64,000 nt of DNA. Source: Flaccisagitta enflata (lineage: Eukaryota; Chaetognatha; Sagittoidea; Aphragmophora). Location of the stretch: contig OZ231126.1 in assembly GCA_965153355.1 (NCBI GenBank), positions 33,046,001 to 33,110,000 on the forward strand, given 5' to 3'. Shown here piece by piece: positions 1 to 10,739 of the stretch (positions are counted from its first letter, which is position 1; each line of letters starts with the position of its first letter). Both the position numbers and the translations under genes were made by a program. A model generated the notes under the pieces. That model saw only the letters and a program-made list of their open reading frames with translations. It made no database searches and had not been told where the DNA came from.

Positions 1-98
1 TGCTTTCTTGTATTTGCATGCTAAATTGAAACATTTATTCATCCTATTCAAAATCTAAAAAAAAGACTGAGCTAAATGAACTATATGAGCTAAATGAG

Positions 99-833
99 CA
101 GGCCTTTTTTTAGAGATTTTTTTGGCAGAGCCAACCGGGCTCTCTCCTCACAATTTTACTGAGCCCGACGGCAAAACAGAGAGCCCGGCAAAAAAACAAT
201 ACTGGATGGAAGGCTACCTAAATTGCATTTGGGCGGGCAGGGGTAGTGAGGAAATTTGCTAAAAAACATTTGGGCAGGAGAAGTGACATCAAAATCACTT
301 GTAAATGCAAAAAAAAAAAAAAAAAAAAAAAACAGTGTCACCGACCAATAGAGCAACAGATGGACTAATGAATGGACTGACCAACAGATGGACAGACTGC
401 CATAGGTTATAGAGCAGCGTGCAAACAACTTGAAAAACTGAACATTTTGCTCTATTTTTCAAAAATGTGTAAGCCTCATGACATTATCATTGTTCAATGG
501 TAATTTCTCATAACAGAAATAAATTGGATTCATAGAAAGCAAAAATCATCACAGCCTTTATACCATCAATATAAGACGCATTTAGATTTACAAGAAAAAA
601 AAATGAGATGCTTTACTTGTTGATCAATTCACATTTGACAAGGTCACTATGGTAGAACTTCATTTAAGTCTCTCTCAACTTGTGAATCGGGTTTTCTAAT
701 TATGATTATAAATCTTCCAATCCTTGGTTTCAATTTTGAGAGAGCCAGCCGGGCTCAGAGCCAGCAGAACTAGAGAGCCCGACAGCAAAATTGAGAGCCA
801 CGGGCTCGCGGGCTCGCTCTAAAAAAAGGCCTG
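99..833. mobile_element. hAT-like MITE with GC-palindrome array
   Basis: The termini are inverted repeats, CAGGCCTTTTTTTAGAG at the left and CTCTAAAAAAAGGCCTG at the right. They are flanked by a perfect 8-bp duplication, TAAATGAG, at 91-98 and 834-841. An 8-bp duplication with CAG...CTG ends is typical of the hAT superfamily. No transposase ORF lies inside, so it is non-autonomous. Both ends carry repeated GAGCC/GGGCTC words forming short palindromes near the termini. It sits inside an older dispersed repeat rich in GAGCTAAATGAG. Confidence 0.8.
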
Positions 834-841
834 TAAATGAG

Positions 842-1345
842 CTAGAATACTTAAAAACACCCTCACAGATGAGCAGCTCTGCTCACTGACATGCTTTTTT
901 ATATCTGCTAGCTTAAACATGTATCAAAATCTTTATTCATTGTGTTTAAAATCAGAAAAAACTGAGCTAAATGAGCTAAAATGCTCAATATCACCCTCGC
1001 AGATGAGCAGCTATGCTTATGAATATGTTTTTTTTATATTTGCAAGCTCAAACAAACAAACACATTCCTTTATTGATCTTACTTAAAATCATAAAATACC
1101 AAAAAAAATAAAATTTGAATTTTTTGAAAATAAATCTTTGAAAATTCATAATGCAAAGAATATTAATCGTAGAGAACTCTGCTTGGCGCCAATGAAAGAA
1201 TTATCAAATTTACTTACCTTATCAATTTCATTGGAGGCCTCAATCAGTCGGATAAGTTCCAAGAATTCCTAATAAGAAAATGAAAACCTTGTTTCTCTTA
1301 AATATGTCAAAAATCTTGGACTGACTTCGACTTTTTTCCCAATAA
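842..1345. repeat. dispersed GAGCTAAATGAG repeat unit
   Basis: This stretch shares long segments with the tandem units at 52.08-54.07 kb: the words GAGCTAAATGAG, GATGAGCAGCT, TTTGCATGCTCAAAC, GCTTGGCGCCAA and the end GACTGACTTCGACTTTTTTC. The segment at 1-98 is the same family, split off by the MITE. A reverse-orientation copy lies at 45.3-46.0 kb and a fragment near 29.3 kb. No coding capacity was seen. Confidence 0.7.
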
Positions 1346-1467
1346 TTAAAATAATTAAAATCAATACTCCAGTTAAAGTCGGGTTTGCTCGAAATGTACT
1401 GTAACTGCGAGCAAAATTTCGACTAATCAACGTTTGTGTCACATTGTCACATTGTTATGACAATTGG

Positions 1468-1655
1468 TTTTTAGTCGCATGCATGCAACTCCATAATCCG
1501 CTATGTTGGCCGGTCTGTCCATCGGTCAATCTGTCACCTTTTGCTTTTTCGGCGTTTCTTGGTGTTTTTGGTGCTGCTGCCCAAATACCTTTTTCGTCAC
1601 TGCCCCCGCCCACCTGCATGCGACTATAGTAGCCGTGTATCCGGCCTTGTTTTTA
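1468..1655 (-). repeat. short hairpin-ended repeat (GGAC family)
   Basis: Reverse-orientation member of the abundant short family. It begins with the 3' hairpin (TTAGTCGCATGCATGCAAC) and ends with the head GTGTATCCGGCCTTG. Internal words GTCCATCGGTCAATCTGTC and CCCGCCCACC match the plus-orientation copies at 41.9 and 45.1 kb. Confidence 0.7.
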
Positions 1656-2067
1656 TGTACTACCACTAAGATTGAATCTCACTGGCTGATATTTCAAACC
1701 CCATCCTCTCCTTGAAAGAAAAAAAAAAAACAATAGGTGAACTGCCATTTCTTTCTAACCCAACACAAGTATTGAGAGTAAAATCGTTTAAACTTCAACC
1801 TGAACATATATACACACAAATATCATTCACACACTGTACACAAACAAAATGTCTTTCTTCTGTTCTTCGCCGTGAGATAAAGTCTGGTTGATCTGGATAA
1901 TTAAATTTGCTAAAATAAAGTCACTAACAGAGATGAAGTTAATGGGTCGTGGAGAGGATCAAGAAAAATGAGCGAGTTTTTTTTTAGGTCTCTTGTAATC
2001 GTCTAGAGACTTCAGAGTCATTGGCGATAGTTCTGTTTTCACTATTGTCGATTTTTTTTCAGTTGCA
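1656..2067. other. 3' flank of the CCCH gene
   Basis: A/T-rich sequence downstream of the minus-strand stop codon at 2068-2070. It probably contains the 3' UTR. No open frame, RNA gene or clear terminal signal could be identified. Confidence 0.4.
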
Positions 2068-3242
2068 TTAGCGCAGAGAGTTAATGTAAATAGCAAATTC
2101 TTCCGGCGATAAAGCAGCGAGCCGACTCATGTCAACTGCCGGATCTTGTGCAGACGCAGTTGACGTTGAAGACGTGGTGGAGTTATTCTGCATCGTCGAC
2201 GTTGGCCTTGGAGCTGAGGACGCCTCGGCGATGCACGGCCTACCCATTGGCACACCGCCGTTCTTCATGGCTTGCAGCGCCAAGGGCCTTTGATCGAGAT
2301 AGTGACCATAGTTCATCGCAAATTGATTTAAAGACTTTTCGGCGAATTTGAAAATCACGGTATGAGCGCTCCCCGCTTGAAGACACCATATGAGCGAACC
2401 GAAACGAGCGAAGTAACTCTCCACTTGGAGAACGGAAAGAGGAGATCGATCGAGAGTAGACGCTTCCAAGTAATCAATGGCGTCGAGGTCGAGAGCTTCC
2501 GATTGCTTTTTAGAGGTCGGTTCTTCAAGACGATGAGAAGCAGTGCGAGAATTAGATTTGGACCCAAGGCTTTCAATCTGTCGTTGCGTCTTTCTCACTT
2601 GGTCGTCCGTCCGTTTGTCAATTTGTCCCGGCTTATTCAACGCCTCGGCGTTAGATTTGAGACAGGATTGAGCAAATTCCACCAAAGACCGCGCATTTTC
2701 CAAAACACTTCTTTCGGGGCCGGGATAACTCGATGATGGGACGTCTTTCAGCTCGTGAGCGCCCACTTTCCAATTACCATTTCCGGTTTTGCGCAAGACG
2801 TTGCTTCGCGATGAAGAATCTCGAGACCGCGATGGCGTTGAGGAAGAGGAGGAGGAGGAGAAAGAGGAAGATCGACGACGGCTGCGCTGATGGCGATCTT
2901 TGCTGCGGGATCTCGTTTGACGCCGACGACTTTCGCGTTCTCGACTTCTTGAACGAGATCGTGATCTGCTTTCCCTCACACGTTTTGATCCATGATCGTA
3001 ATCGTAGAAACTACTTCTTGAAGTTGATCCATGTTCGTATTCGTAGAAGTTACCCTGCTTGTGAAATTTAGGGATCGTGTGACCGTGTCTGCTTCTAGGC
3101 TGCGAGAGCTCGAAGTGGGAAGGATTGAAATTCTTGGGTTTGTAGTGAGAGTAGAGACATATCTTCCCTTCCTTCAAACGTCGACAATTGCCAAATTGGA
3201 CCAAATTGGGACACGGCCAGTTGTCATGAGAGAAATGGCAGG
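2068..3242 (-). CDS. CCCH zinc-finger/RS-domain protein, 3' part
   Basis: C-terminal half (codons 384-774) of the gene whose 5' part lies at 16440-17589; the two are separated by a BEL/Pao element. It opens with the second half of the seventh CCCH finger (SCHFSH), followed by an eighth of the same C-x8-C-x8-C-x3-H spacing (starting CPNLVQFGNC, ending CLYSH). An RS domain follows, with repeated RSRSRSRE, then a serine run. Near the C terminus is a region resembling an RRM fold (LSVLQVESYFARFGSLIW), and the protein ends in NSLR. CCCH plus RS plus RRM-like modules point to nuclear RNA binding or processing; that role is inferred, and no ortholog is named. The TTG-initiated frame at 3204 is only the downstream piece; the true upstream residues precede it. 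Confidence 0.85.
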
Positions 3243-3247
3243 ACTGT
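3243..3247. repeat. target-site duplication ACTGT, left copy
   Basis: Five bases next to the left LTR end (TGTAA...). The same five bases, ACTGT, follow the right LTR end (...TAACA) at 16440-16444. BEL/Pao integrases generally produce duplications of 4-6 bp. Confidence 0.92.
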
Positions 3248-4160
3248 TGTAAATACGCCCACGAGTTTCAACTGGCACTGTCTATGAGCGTCTATCTGAC
3301 TGACGACTTGTGGTGAAAGAAAGTTGGCCGAATTGGAAAATAGGAAGGCGATCGTCTCGTTTATTCCATAAAAATTTCAACAACTGAAGAGAGGGGGAAA
3401 AATGAAAGGGAAAGTGGGCGTTAATTGTGATCAGCAAACGCAAAAGATAACATGAAATCGAGATAGGACACAATAAAGGACAGAAACAGCACATGACAAC
3501 ATGTTCATCTTCTTCAGAGCCCATGCCACCTGATAATACCTGCCCCTGCCCCGGCCCATCCCATTAAATTCATCCATATCATCCCTATAGTAAGCTGACC
3601 GGGCAAGCGATAAAACCATACTAAAATCCGGCGATAAAAATGCAAAAGGGCAAAAGACAAAAATAACAGACCGGAAACAAGATAAACAACGTTAATAAAA
3701 TCAGAAACACGTCTATAAAAACTTACTTTTAGGCCCACTTTCGTTGGTTTCAACCCACAGTCTGTCGATGTCAAATTAACGTTAATTGTCCGTTCATTAG
3801 TTTATCTGCAATAAAAAGATGAGAGATTATTGAAATTAGTGAATTCCAAGGGCGCATTCAAACGATCATAAAAATCAATCAATCACTTTAAGAAGCGATG
3901 CCATAATTAAATAAAACCAATCAATCCAAAAATTGGATGACACGAAAGACGAGTTACGTATATTTGCCTACGTAGTAAAAACAAATGGCACAAAATCAAG
4001 GCGCAACCATATGGTTACCCATCTAGCGTTCAATATAAAAAATGGCAAGAAACAAAAGACACGGGCATCGAATAGTAGAGAAAGAGAAAAAAGCCAAAAG
4101 CACGCAAAAGAGACAGAAGGCACACACACCTAAGCGACGGACAGACATACATTTCTAACA
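3248..4160 (-). repeat. BEL/Pao 3' LTR
   Basis: A 913-bp LTR that begins TGTAAATACGCC and ends TTTCTAACA on the plus strand. It is about 99% identical to 15532-16439. On the minus strand it is preceded by a purine-rich tract (AAAATGGGGCAGAA, from 4161 upward), a plausible polypurine tract for plus-strand priming. It contains ORFs shared by both LTRs that have no recognisable product. Confidence 0.93.
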
Positions 4161-5218
4161 TTCTGCCCCATTTTTGGAATTTCACGAATTTCAAAAATCC
4201 GACATCTAGTTTCCAGTCGGGGAAACCCTACTAAAAAACCGATACTACCTTCCTTAAAAAAAAATTTACATAGACACAACCCCCGCCCCTCCCCCCCCGT
4301 CCACCGCCTCTTACATCCCCACCCTAACTATCAACAGATCGACGACTGCACGAATGATGATTCCCGTCCGGAAAGGATCCACCACCAGCAAATTTGCAAC
4401 GATCAATGACGACGCGGATGGAGACGAGGCGGCGACGAGGAGGTTGAGGCGCCCGTTCTGAAAAAAGTTAAAGGGAAGGGGGGGGGGAAAGGGGAACGGG
4501 CCTAGGAGCACTCCAAGCCTGGGATTTGACTTGAGAGTGGAAAAAGATAAGTGGGGGCATACTACTAAAAACATGTCATACGAAAGTATTCGTAATAATG
4601 ACTAAAAAGACCATGTCTAAAACAAACACAACAAAATGTACATGTTCCAAAGAACCAAACAAAACAAGACAAAATTAAATAAATTACTAACTATATAATA
4701 AAAACGAATCTGTTGAATAAAAGAAAAATTAGTAAGCATCATGGAACGACCACATCACCTGCGCCTTCTCCATTACAGAGACGAGCGGGTCATTCCGGCT
4801 CCAACACCTCGTCAACTCGTGGGCGAAAGGCGATGAGTGATGTCGTCGACGGCGACCGCATCGAAAGGCGCAGGTGGTGCAGCCGTCTGAGAGTGTATCC
4901 TCCCCGAAGGGAAGAAAAGGAAAGAGAAAAAATGGGGGCAGATTGATTAGTAAAGTTCTTATCGTACACAGATTCAAATTTACAACAAAAACTCAACTTC
5001 AACCCTTCCCAAACCATGAAACTTACGCGGGCGTTTTTCGCCAGGCCCCGGGGCGGACGTCATTCCCACGCCCCGGGTAGCGCCCCCGACTTGGCCGGCC
5101 TGTCCATCGATGGGATGAGGATGTGAAGGTGGAATACGATCCTCAGCGAATGGCGGCGCTCTCCACGCCATGTTGCAAATTAAGTTGAACAGCAACTGGG
5201 CGTGGCACCAATCAGCGT
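4161..5218 (-). other. BEL 3' non-coding segment before the 3' LTR
   Basis: No continuous ORF of note lies between the third BEL ORF and the LTR. On the minus strand there is a strong donor-like GTAAGT near 5021-5026 and a pyrimidine-rich acceptor-like site (TTTAACTTTTTTCAG) near 4460, so spliced RNA is conceivable but unproven. The end next to the LTR carries the purine tract. Confidence 0.4.
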
Positions 5219-7329
5219 TTAGCTGGCGGTCTGATTTTTCCAAGACCTGGTTCGATTTTTCTTATTCCCAGGCTTGAGAGCGTCTTTTTGCGACGGGATC
5301 TGCTGACCGACTTTTTCTGCTGGAGAAGACGCAGGAGGTGGAGATGCTGCATCGCAATTCGGCGCCAGTCGAAATTTTGGACGTACAGCGGACGCAGTTT
5401 TAAAATCGACGGCCATAGCCGCCTTTGCGCGTTCCACCGCTTCCTCTTTCTTCTTAGCCTTCATCGCACAGGCCTGCTTCTCCTTTTCAAGCTGCTTCTC
5501 CAGTTCCACGACTCGCTTATTGCCTTTGACCACCTCATTGTCCGCAGCCATTGCTGCTCGACGAGCATCGTCTTTCTCCTTTTGGATATTGCGACGAATT
5601 CGCTCGTCTAAGACTTGACGAGCCGCTTCAACTCGTTGACGCGGCGGAAGCGACGCGAAGAAGTCTTTTGGAAGCCTTGATGCTAAATTCTTCACCACCC
5701 CCAATGGAGCATTTGAGGTCAGTAAAGAGGCTTCTCGTAGCAATGACTCGGCGATGTGGTGTCCATGCGCAGGATCAAAGGCTGGATCCGACGGGGGAGG
5801 CGGGTTCTGCACTTGCTGCAGACCTTGGGCAGACTCGGTTTGCTGACGAGGCGCTACACCAGCTTTAACAGATGCTGAAGCACCGCCAACTAGTTCGCTT
5901 CCTACCGCTGGCTTTTGATGGCTGCGAGTGAAAGGAAGACGCTCCCGCCTGCTGACCAGAGCCTTGAGGTTTAACAGCGGACGCCGAAGCACCGCAAGTA
6001 GAACCTCCCTTGGTTGCTGCTTTGTGCTTCTTCCCAGCTCTCTTGGTCTTCTTCCCCTTTGCTGCTGCTGCCCCAGGCGCCTGATCCAGCTTCTGGGTTG
6101 CTGCCAACGTTGCCGTCGACGAACCGCTTGAAGCTTCTCCTTGGCCTTTGGGCGTTACTGCTGCAGGGGGCGCGCCTGGAGGCGCTTGAAGGGGGCCTTT
6201 GCTTTTGGAATCTGGCCCTTTTTGTTGACTCGGCACATTGCGCGTTTGTGGAGTCTTTCCCCGACGTGATCTCTTCGATTTTTGTGAGGGAGTGACGTCA
6301 CGAGGACCCTGTTGCTGCTGATTTGGGGGATGAACCAATCCAGGGCGCGATTGACGGCTTCCTGATGCTGTAGAGTGAATTGCCGCTGATGTAGCTGCGG
6401 CTGCGTCGAGCACGAATACCGCTGGTGGAATTGCGGAAGCGTCGACGGAAGTTGCACCAGGAGGCTTCGGAGCCGCATTCTTCCTCTTCGTCGCCTGGAC
6501 CATGCGACGAACCTCCTTATCATGCTCCCTCCTTCTCTTATTGCTTTGGATTTTGCGCTCCAGAGTCTCCGAGCCAAGCTCTGTTTGATTAGCCGATGAG
6601 CGCATGAGAGTTTGTTTGTTGCAGCATACCGAAAGTTTTTCAAACTCTTTGAAGAGGAGAGATACTTCGACGTCCGGGCTGATGATACGATACCACCAAC
6701 GCGCCTGCATCCGTTGGTGTTTCTCTTCCGGAGTCGCAGTGTCCACTTCCGGGTCAATGTCTTTCTCCACCACCTCCCCATTCACCAACACCTCCTCCTC
6801 CATTTCCATCCTCCTCCTCCACTCTTGCTCCATCATTGACCAATCTCTCTCTCTCTTCGCCCCCGCTGCGTTGATGTGCAGCTGCAGACGCTTGATCACG
6901 AGACGCTGGGCGCCCGAAATCAAGGCAGAATTGGCGAGGCGATGGGGGCAAATCCGACGATGATGACGCCGCCGCGGAAGTGGTGAATAAGTCCGTCGGC
7001 GGCCGATTGATCGAAATCCGCCTCGAACCTCCATCTCTGATGACCACCAATGGAGGAAGCGACGCGGGATCAACGGCGTTGGATGGCTGTTGACGATTTA
7101 CCAACGCATCATCTTGTTGACGCTTTTTATTCGCCATTTTTGCGTCGACGACGGAACGAAGGTCGCCATTGAAGGCTGCCAGCGCGACAGCCTCCTCCTC
7201 CGCCCCGAACGACGTCGTGGATGCAGATCCCTCTCGAGTTGAGCCGTCGTTGAAGAGTCGATGAAGATCCAAGGACCCGTACGACGTCGACACGTCGGCT
7301 TCAGCCTCGAGACGCTGCTGACGGGACAT
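5219..7329 (-). CDS. BEL third ORF 3' of integrase (basic, low complexity; frameshifted)
   Basis: Three overlapping minus-strand frames read as one protein of about 700 residues with two frame changes, near 6.9 kb and 5.93 kb. The best start is the ATG at 7329 (MSRQQRLEAE). Middle frame (5865-7073): basic, Ala/Pro/Gln/Lys-rich, with runs such as KGKKTKRAGKKHKAATKG. Last frame (5219-5992): contains a likely coiled coil (VVELEKQLEKEKQACAMKAK) and ends in a basic tail. No signal peptide, membrane segment or furin-type site is visible, so it does not look like an envelope protein. No function is assigned; nucleic-acid or Gag association is only a guess from its charge. It occupies the place where some LTR elements carry an accessory gene. 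Confidence 0.6.
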
Positions 7330-7682
7330 CTTGACTCCGACGAGCGACTTCAAGATGCAAACTGACTTCGTAGATGGAATGACGTCGTCAGCGGAAGCTT
7401 TGAAATGTTCGTGTTGAAGAACTGATAAAGGTAAGAACGGATTTGGCACAAATAATATGTACATATAGACAGAGCGAATGAATCAGTGTTTTGATGTGTA
7501 AATGGAAATGGACAACATAATTGACAAGAGGAAAGATGAAAGCATGGATAATCAGAACCAAATATGAATAATAACAACTCTTTGTAAATATAACAAGTCA
7601 GAGTATCAATCACTCATATCTATAGTTACTAATGGACAGGCCCATGCGCCTTTTTCTCTCTCTCTCAAAAACTTAGCGTTTT
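7330..7682. other. spacer between BEL integrase and third ORF
   Basis: About 350 bp with no supported coding frame. It may serve as leader for the third ORF; no promoter or splice site can be assigned with confidence. Confidence 0.35.
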
Positions 7683-9452
7683 TTATGAGTCCAATTCCAG
7701 CCGCACGAGCTTCGTGCGGTCTTTCGTCACGATCTTTCCATCCTGGCGCCGGATGTGAGCCCTCCGGACATGGGCTGACGAACCCTCGACGCCCATGACA
7801 CGTCCTAAACTCCAATTGTGACGAGGCAGCGTTTCGTCCATGACGATGACCATGTCATCCACCGCAAAGTCTTTCTCGGATCTCGACCATTTGCTTCGCG
7901 CGTGAAGAAGCGACAAGTATTCGACCCTCCATGATTTCCAAAATGCATCCACACGCGATTGCGCACGCCTCCATTGAATCTTCGCAGAGTCGGCGTCAGA
8001 GTTGACGCCTTGTTGCACCAGATCTAGAGGGGCATGGCCGGATGTAGATGGATTGAGGATATGATTCGGTGTAAGGGCCTCAGAGTCATTTGGATCATCG
8101 CTGAGCGCTGTCAGAGGACGGCGATTGAGAATTCCTTCAACTTCGACAACGGCAGTGTTGAAGGCGTCGACGTGGAGGATGGCGCCAGTTGAGATGGAAG
8201 CAAGATGGCGCTTAAAGAGAGCGACGATTCTCTCCCACACCCCTCCATAGTGGGGTGTTCTCGGCGTGATAAAGTCCCACCGAAGGCCGCGCCGCTGCAG
8301 TTCGGGAGTTGACGAGCGGTTCCAAGCTTCCATTTCCTTCTTGAGGATGTTATTGGCGCCTACTAGATTCGTCCCGCAATCTGAAGTGAAACGGCGAATT
8401 CCTGGGCGCCTTGCTGCAAAGCGGATGATTGCATTTACCATCGCATCAGCTGACATGTTGAAGAGCAATTCCACATGGACGGCGCGTGACACGAAACAGG
8501 TGAAGACTGCGATCCACACCTTGTGATCAGCACGCCCGTTCATCTTTACTAGGAAATGCCCCATGACATCCAATCCAGTCTCTGCAAAAACAGGTGCAGG
8601 ATTGACGCGATTTGATGGAAGATTGGCCATTTGCTGATTTGCGTTCTTTTTAAAGTTCTTCTGGCATCTGAAGCACGTGTTGACGACGCTCTTGACAGCC
8701 TGAAGACCTTTTGTAATCCACACAAACTGGCGTAATTGGCACAACGTATGCTTTGCACCCGCGTGAAAATCATTGTGATGATAATGACGAATCAATGATT
8801 TCACATTCTCGTCTTTTGGCGGCAAAATGAAGGGAAATTTAGCGTCATGTGCGATGTCGGCGTTTTCCAATCGACTGCCGACGCGAATGATACCGTCGTC
8901 GTCGACGAAAGGATTCAATTTTCGCATCTCTTTGTTTTTGATGATAAAGTCATGACGGCTTTCTGGCTTGAATACTTTTCCCAACTCCAATTGTTCAAAG
9001 ACGTCTGAATAATGATGCCGCTGCATTGACTTGACGAGCTGTTTGCGCGCCTCCTCCAAAACGTCTTGCGTCACTTCCGGTTTAGGAAGGAGATCCTTTG
9101 TTGCTCGTGTCTTCGCCCTTGGATACGCTCTCCACCTTTTGGCTGCGATAAGAACCATGCCGATGATCCGCAACTTGTGCATCCATTTTCCCCGAGAAGC
9201 TGCTGCAAGAAGTATCGCGTCAGCCACTTCTTTCTTTTCACTTTCAGCCACATATAATGCGGCGACTTGTGCAGAAATAGGGCACGTCGCGATGTTCGTC
9301 TTTGGCCATTGATCTTCGGGAAGACGCAAAAATGGGACCGTGATGGAATTGACGCCATTTTTCGGCTTCATGGGCCTGGATGCCTCTGCTGCAGTGGTCC
9401 GCCGGGTTGTTTGACGAATCAACCCAGCGCCACTGTTGAGGATCAGACCCAC
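7683..9452 (-). CDS. BEL/Pao Pol: integrase
   Basis: A 589-residue frame. The zinc-binding HHCC module lies at about residues 225-263 (HHNDFHAG, then CFRC). The catalytic core shows D295 (GLDVMGH), D358 (TSDCGTN) and E407 (GGVWERIV). The C-terminal part (about 480-589) carries the WRVEYLSLLHARSKW-type segment of the BEL/Pao integrase tail (DUF5641-like). All three catalytic acids are present, so this module looks intact. The first ~60 residues overlap the end of the upstream RNase H frame in another register, so the functional product would come from a longer polyprotein. Its role is insertion of element cDNA into chromosomal DNA with 5-bp stagger, matching the ACTGT duplication. Confidence 0.93.
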   Translation of the reverse strand: MGLILNSGAGLIRQTTRRTTAAEASRPMKPKNGVNSITVPFLRLPEDQWPKTNIATCPISAQVAALYVAESEKKEVADAILLAAASRGKWMHKLRIIGMVLIAAKRWRAYPRAKTRATKDLLPKPEVTQDVLEEARKQLVKSMQRHHYSDVFEQLELGKVFKPESRHDFIIKNKEMRKLNPFVDDDGIIRVGSRLENADIAHDAKFPFILPPKDENVKSLIRHYHHNDFHAGAKHTLCQLRQFVWITKGLQAVKSVVNTCFRCQKNFKKNANQQMANLPSNRVNPAPVFAETGLDVMGHFLVKMNGRADHKVWIAVFTCFVSRAVHVELLFNMSADAMVNAIIRFAARRPGIRRFTSDCGTNLVGANNILKKEMEAWNRSSTPELQRRGLRWDFITPRTPHYGGVWERIVALFKRHLASISTGAILHVDAFNTAVVEVEGILNRRPLTALSDDPNDSEALTPNHILNPSTSGHAPLDLVQQGVNSDADSAKIQWRRAQSRVDAFWKSWRVEYLSLLHARSKWSRSEKDFAVDDMVIVMDETLPRHNWSLGRVMGVEGSSAHVRRAHIRRQDGKIVTKDRTKLVRLELDS

Positions 9453-10263
9453 TATGGATCTTGGAGAGACGATTGGCGAAAAACACAGGCCTCGGTTTTG
9501 CCGGATTGTAAATCATCTTCAGTGCAGATTCAGAATCAGACCAAAATCTGACGACGAGATTGTCCAAGTTGATGGTCCTTCCGACGAAGCGTTTGAGCTG
9601 CACTGCCTTTTCCGCGGATACAATCTCGACGCGTGGAACGCTGTTGTGATGAGAAGCACGTTTTGGATTGAGTGGAATGACGTGAGATTTGGAGGCGATG
9701 AATGAAATGTGAACATCTCCATCTCGGTTGACTTGACGTCGATATGCAACCGCTCCATATCCGCCTTTTGGAGCTGCATCGCAGAAGATCTCAATTGTTA
9801 TTTCCGCAATGTCACTGTTGTCGACGCCGCCATTCCACCAGCGTTCAATTCGGTATTGTTGTAGAAGAGGCCAAGATGAAGTGTAGCGGAAGAAGGATTC
9901 CTCGACGCTCTCTTCCAAGGGCGAATCCCATCCCACTTCCTGTGGACGACAGAGTTGAAGATGTCGTCTGCCGATGTATGCGCTTGGACTCCAAAATCCC
10001 AATGGATCATAAAGTTTGGCTTGCATGGAGACCAATTGACGAGGTGTCTTTGCCCTAAGAGTTTTGAATTCTTCGTCGCAGATGAAAATGAAGACGTCTT
10101 CCGCCGGAAGCCATGAGACGCCCAACACCTTCGTCGGCGCATCATCTTGCTTATCTGAAATGGGGATTGGCACATTTGGATCTCCATCCATCAATTGCCG
10201 CGCATTGCTCTTCCACTTCACAAGGTCCATCCCGCCTTCCGCCATCGCCGCCACTGAATCCAC
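9244..10263 (-). CDS. BEL/Pao Pol: RT thumb/connection and RNase H
   Basis: A 339-residue frame beginning within the RT connection (GGMDLVKWKSNARQL, then KVLGVSWLPAEDVFIF), followed by the A17/RNase H-like region: IEIFCDAAPKGGYGAVAY, then WSDSESALKMI, then NNPADHCSRG. This order is typical of BEL/Pao Pol. It joins upstream to the palm-domain frame (10314-10739) only through a frame change. The catalytic acids of the RNase H-like fold seem retained (FCDA, WSDSES). Confidence 0.88.
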   Translation of the reverse strand: MDSVAAMAEGGMDLVKWKSNARQLMDGDPNVPIPISDKQDDAPTKVLGVSWLPAEDVFIFICDEEFKTLRAKTPRQLVSMQAKLYDPLGFWSPSAYIGRRHLQLCRPQEVGWDSPLEESVEESFFRYTSSWPLLQQYRIERWWNGGVDNSDIAEITIEIFCDAAPKGGYGAVAYRRQVNRDGDVHISFIASKSHVIPLNPKRASHHNSVPRVEIVSAEKAVQLKRFVGRTINLDNLVVRFWSDSESALKMIYNPAKPRPVFFANRLSKIHSGSDPQQWRWVDSSNNPADHCSRGIQAHEAEKWRQFHHGPIFASSRRSMAKDEHRDVPYFCTSRRIICG

Positions 10264-10313
10264 CTTTAGTTGCAGTGCTTCGCCGACCGAATCCCCACTC
10301 CTACTTCGTCGAT

Positions 10314-10739
10314 TTAAAAGCCATAGCGAATAAGATCGTAGACGTTGTAGGGATATTTGGGCCGGATTACTTCAGCATGCTTTCTGACGGTGAAAGATGT
10401 GACGAATGAGCTGGATTGGCTGCCGAAGACGTGTGATAGAAACAGATTCAAAATTGCTTCTCGAAGGGTGCGATCTTTGAACCAAAAGAATCTGAATAAA
10501 TCAGCGTCGTCAGGATGGACGCGGATTTGGTGGAAAAACGCCTTTATGTCACACATAAAGGCGATTTTCCACTGACGAAAACGCATGAGGATGTCCATCA
10601 GGCTATTCATCAAGTTTGGGCCTCCGACGAGCAAATCATTGAGTGAGATCCCGTCGGTCGCCGCACGCGCATCATGGCATACGCGCGTTTTTCCGCGCAA
10701 TTCGACAATATGAAGCGGCAAATACCAGCGCGGCTTCAA
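10314..10739 (-). CDS. BEL/Pao Pol: reverse transcriptase palm (YxDD not seen)
   Basis: The frame contains BEL-type RT blocks: YLPLHIVELRGKTRVCHDAR, SLNDLLVGGPN, and CDIKAFFHQI with the first palm aspartate. After FGSQSSSFVTSF the sequence runs through NVYDLIRYGF, where family members have the Y-x-D-D catalytic box followed by F-L-K-S-T. No DD pair is visible in any frame at this point (about 10.31-10.35 kb). The reading frame also ends here. Either this copy has lost its polymerase active site or the assembly is wrong at this spot. Confidence 0.85.
   Translation of the reverse strand: MKPRWYLPLHIVELRGKTRVCHDARAATDGISLNDLLVGGPNLMNSLMDILMRFRQWKIAFMCDIKAFFHQIRVHPDDADLFRFFWFKDRTLREAILNLFLSHVFGSQSSSFVTSFTVRKHAEVIRPKYPYNVYDLIRYGF

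Noticed and set aside
5219-7329. Envelope gene in the BEL element
   Set aside because: No signal peptide, membrane anchor or cleavage site is visible; the protein is basic and low in complexity.
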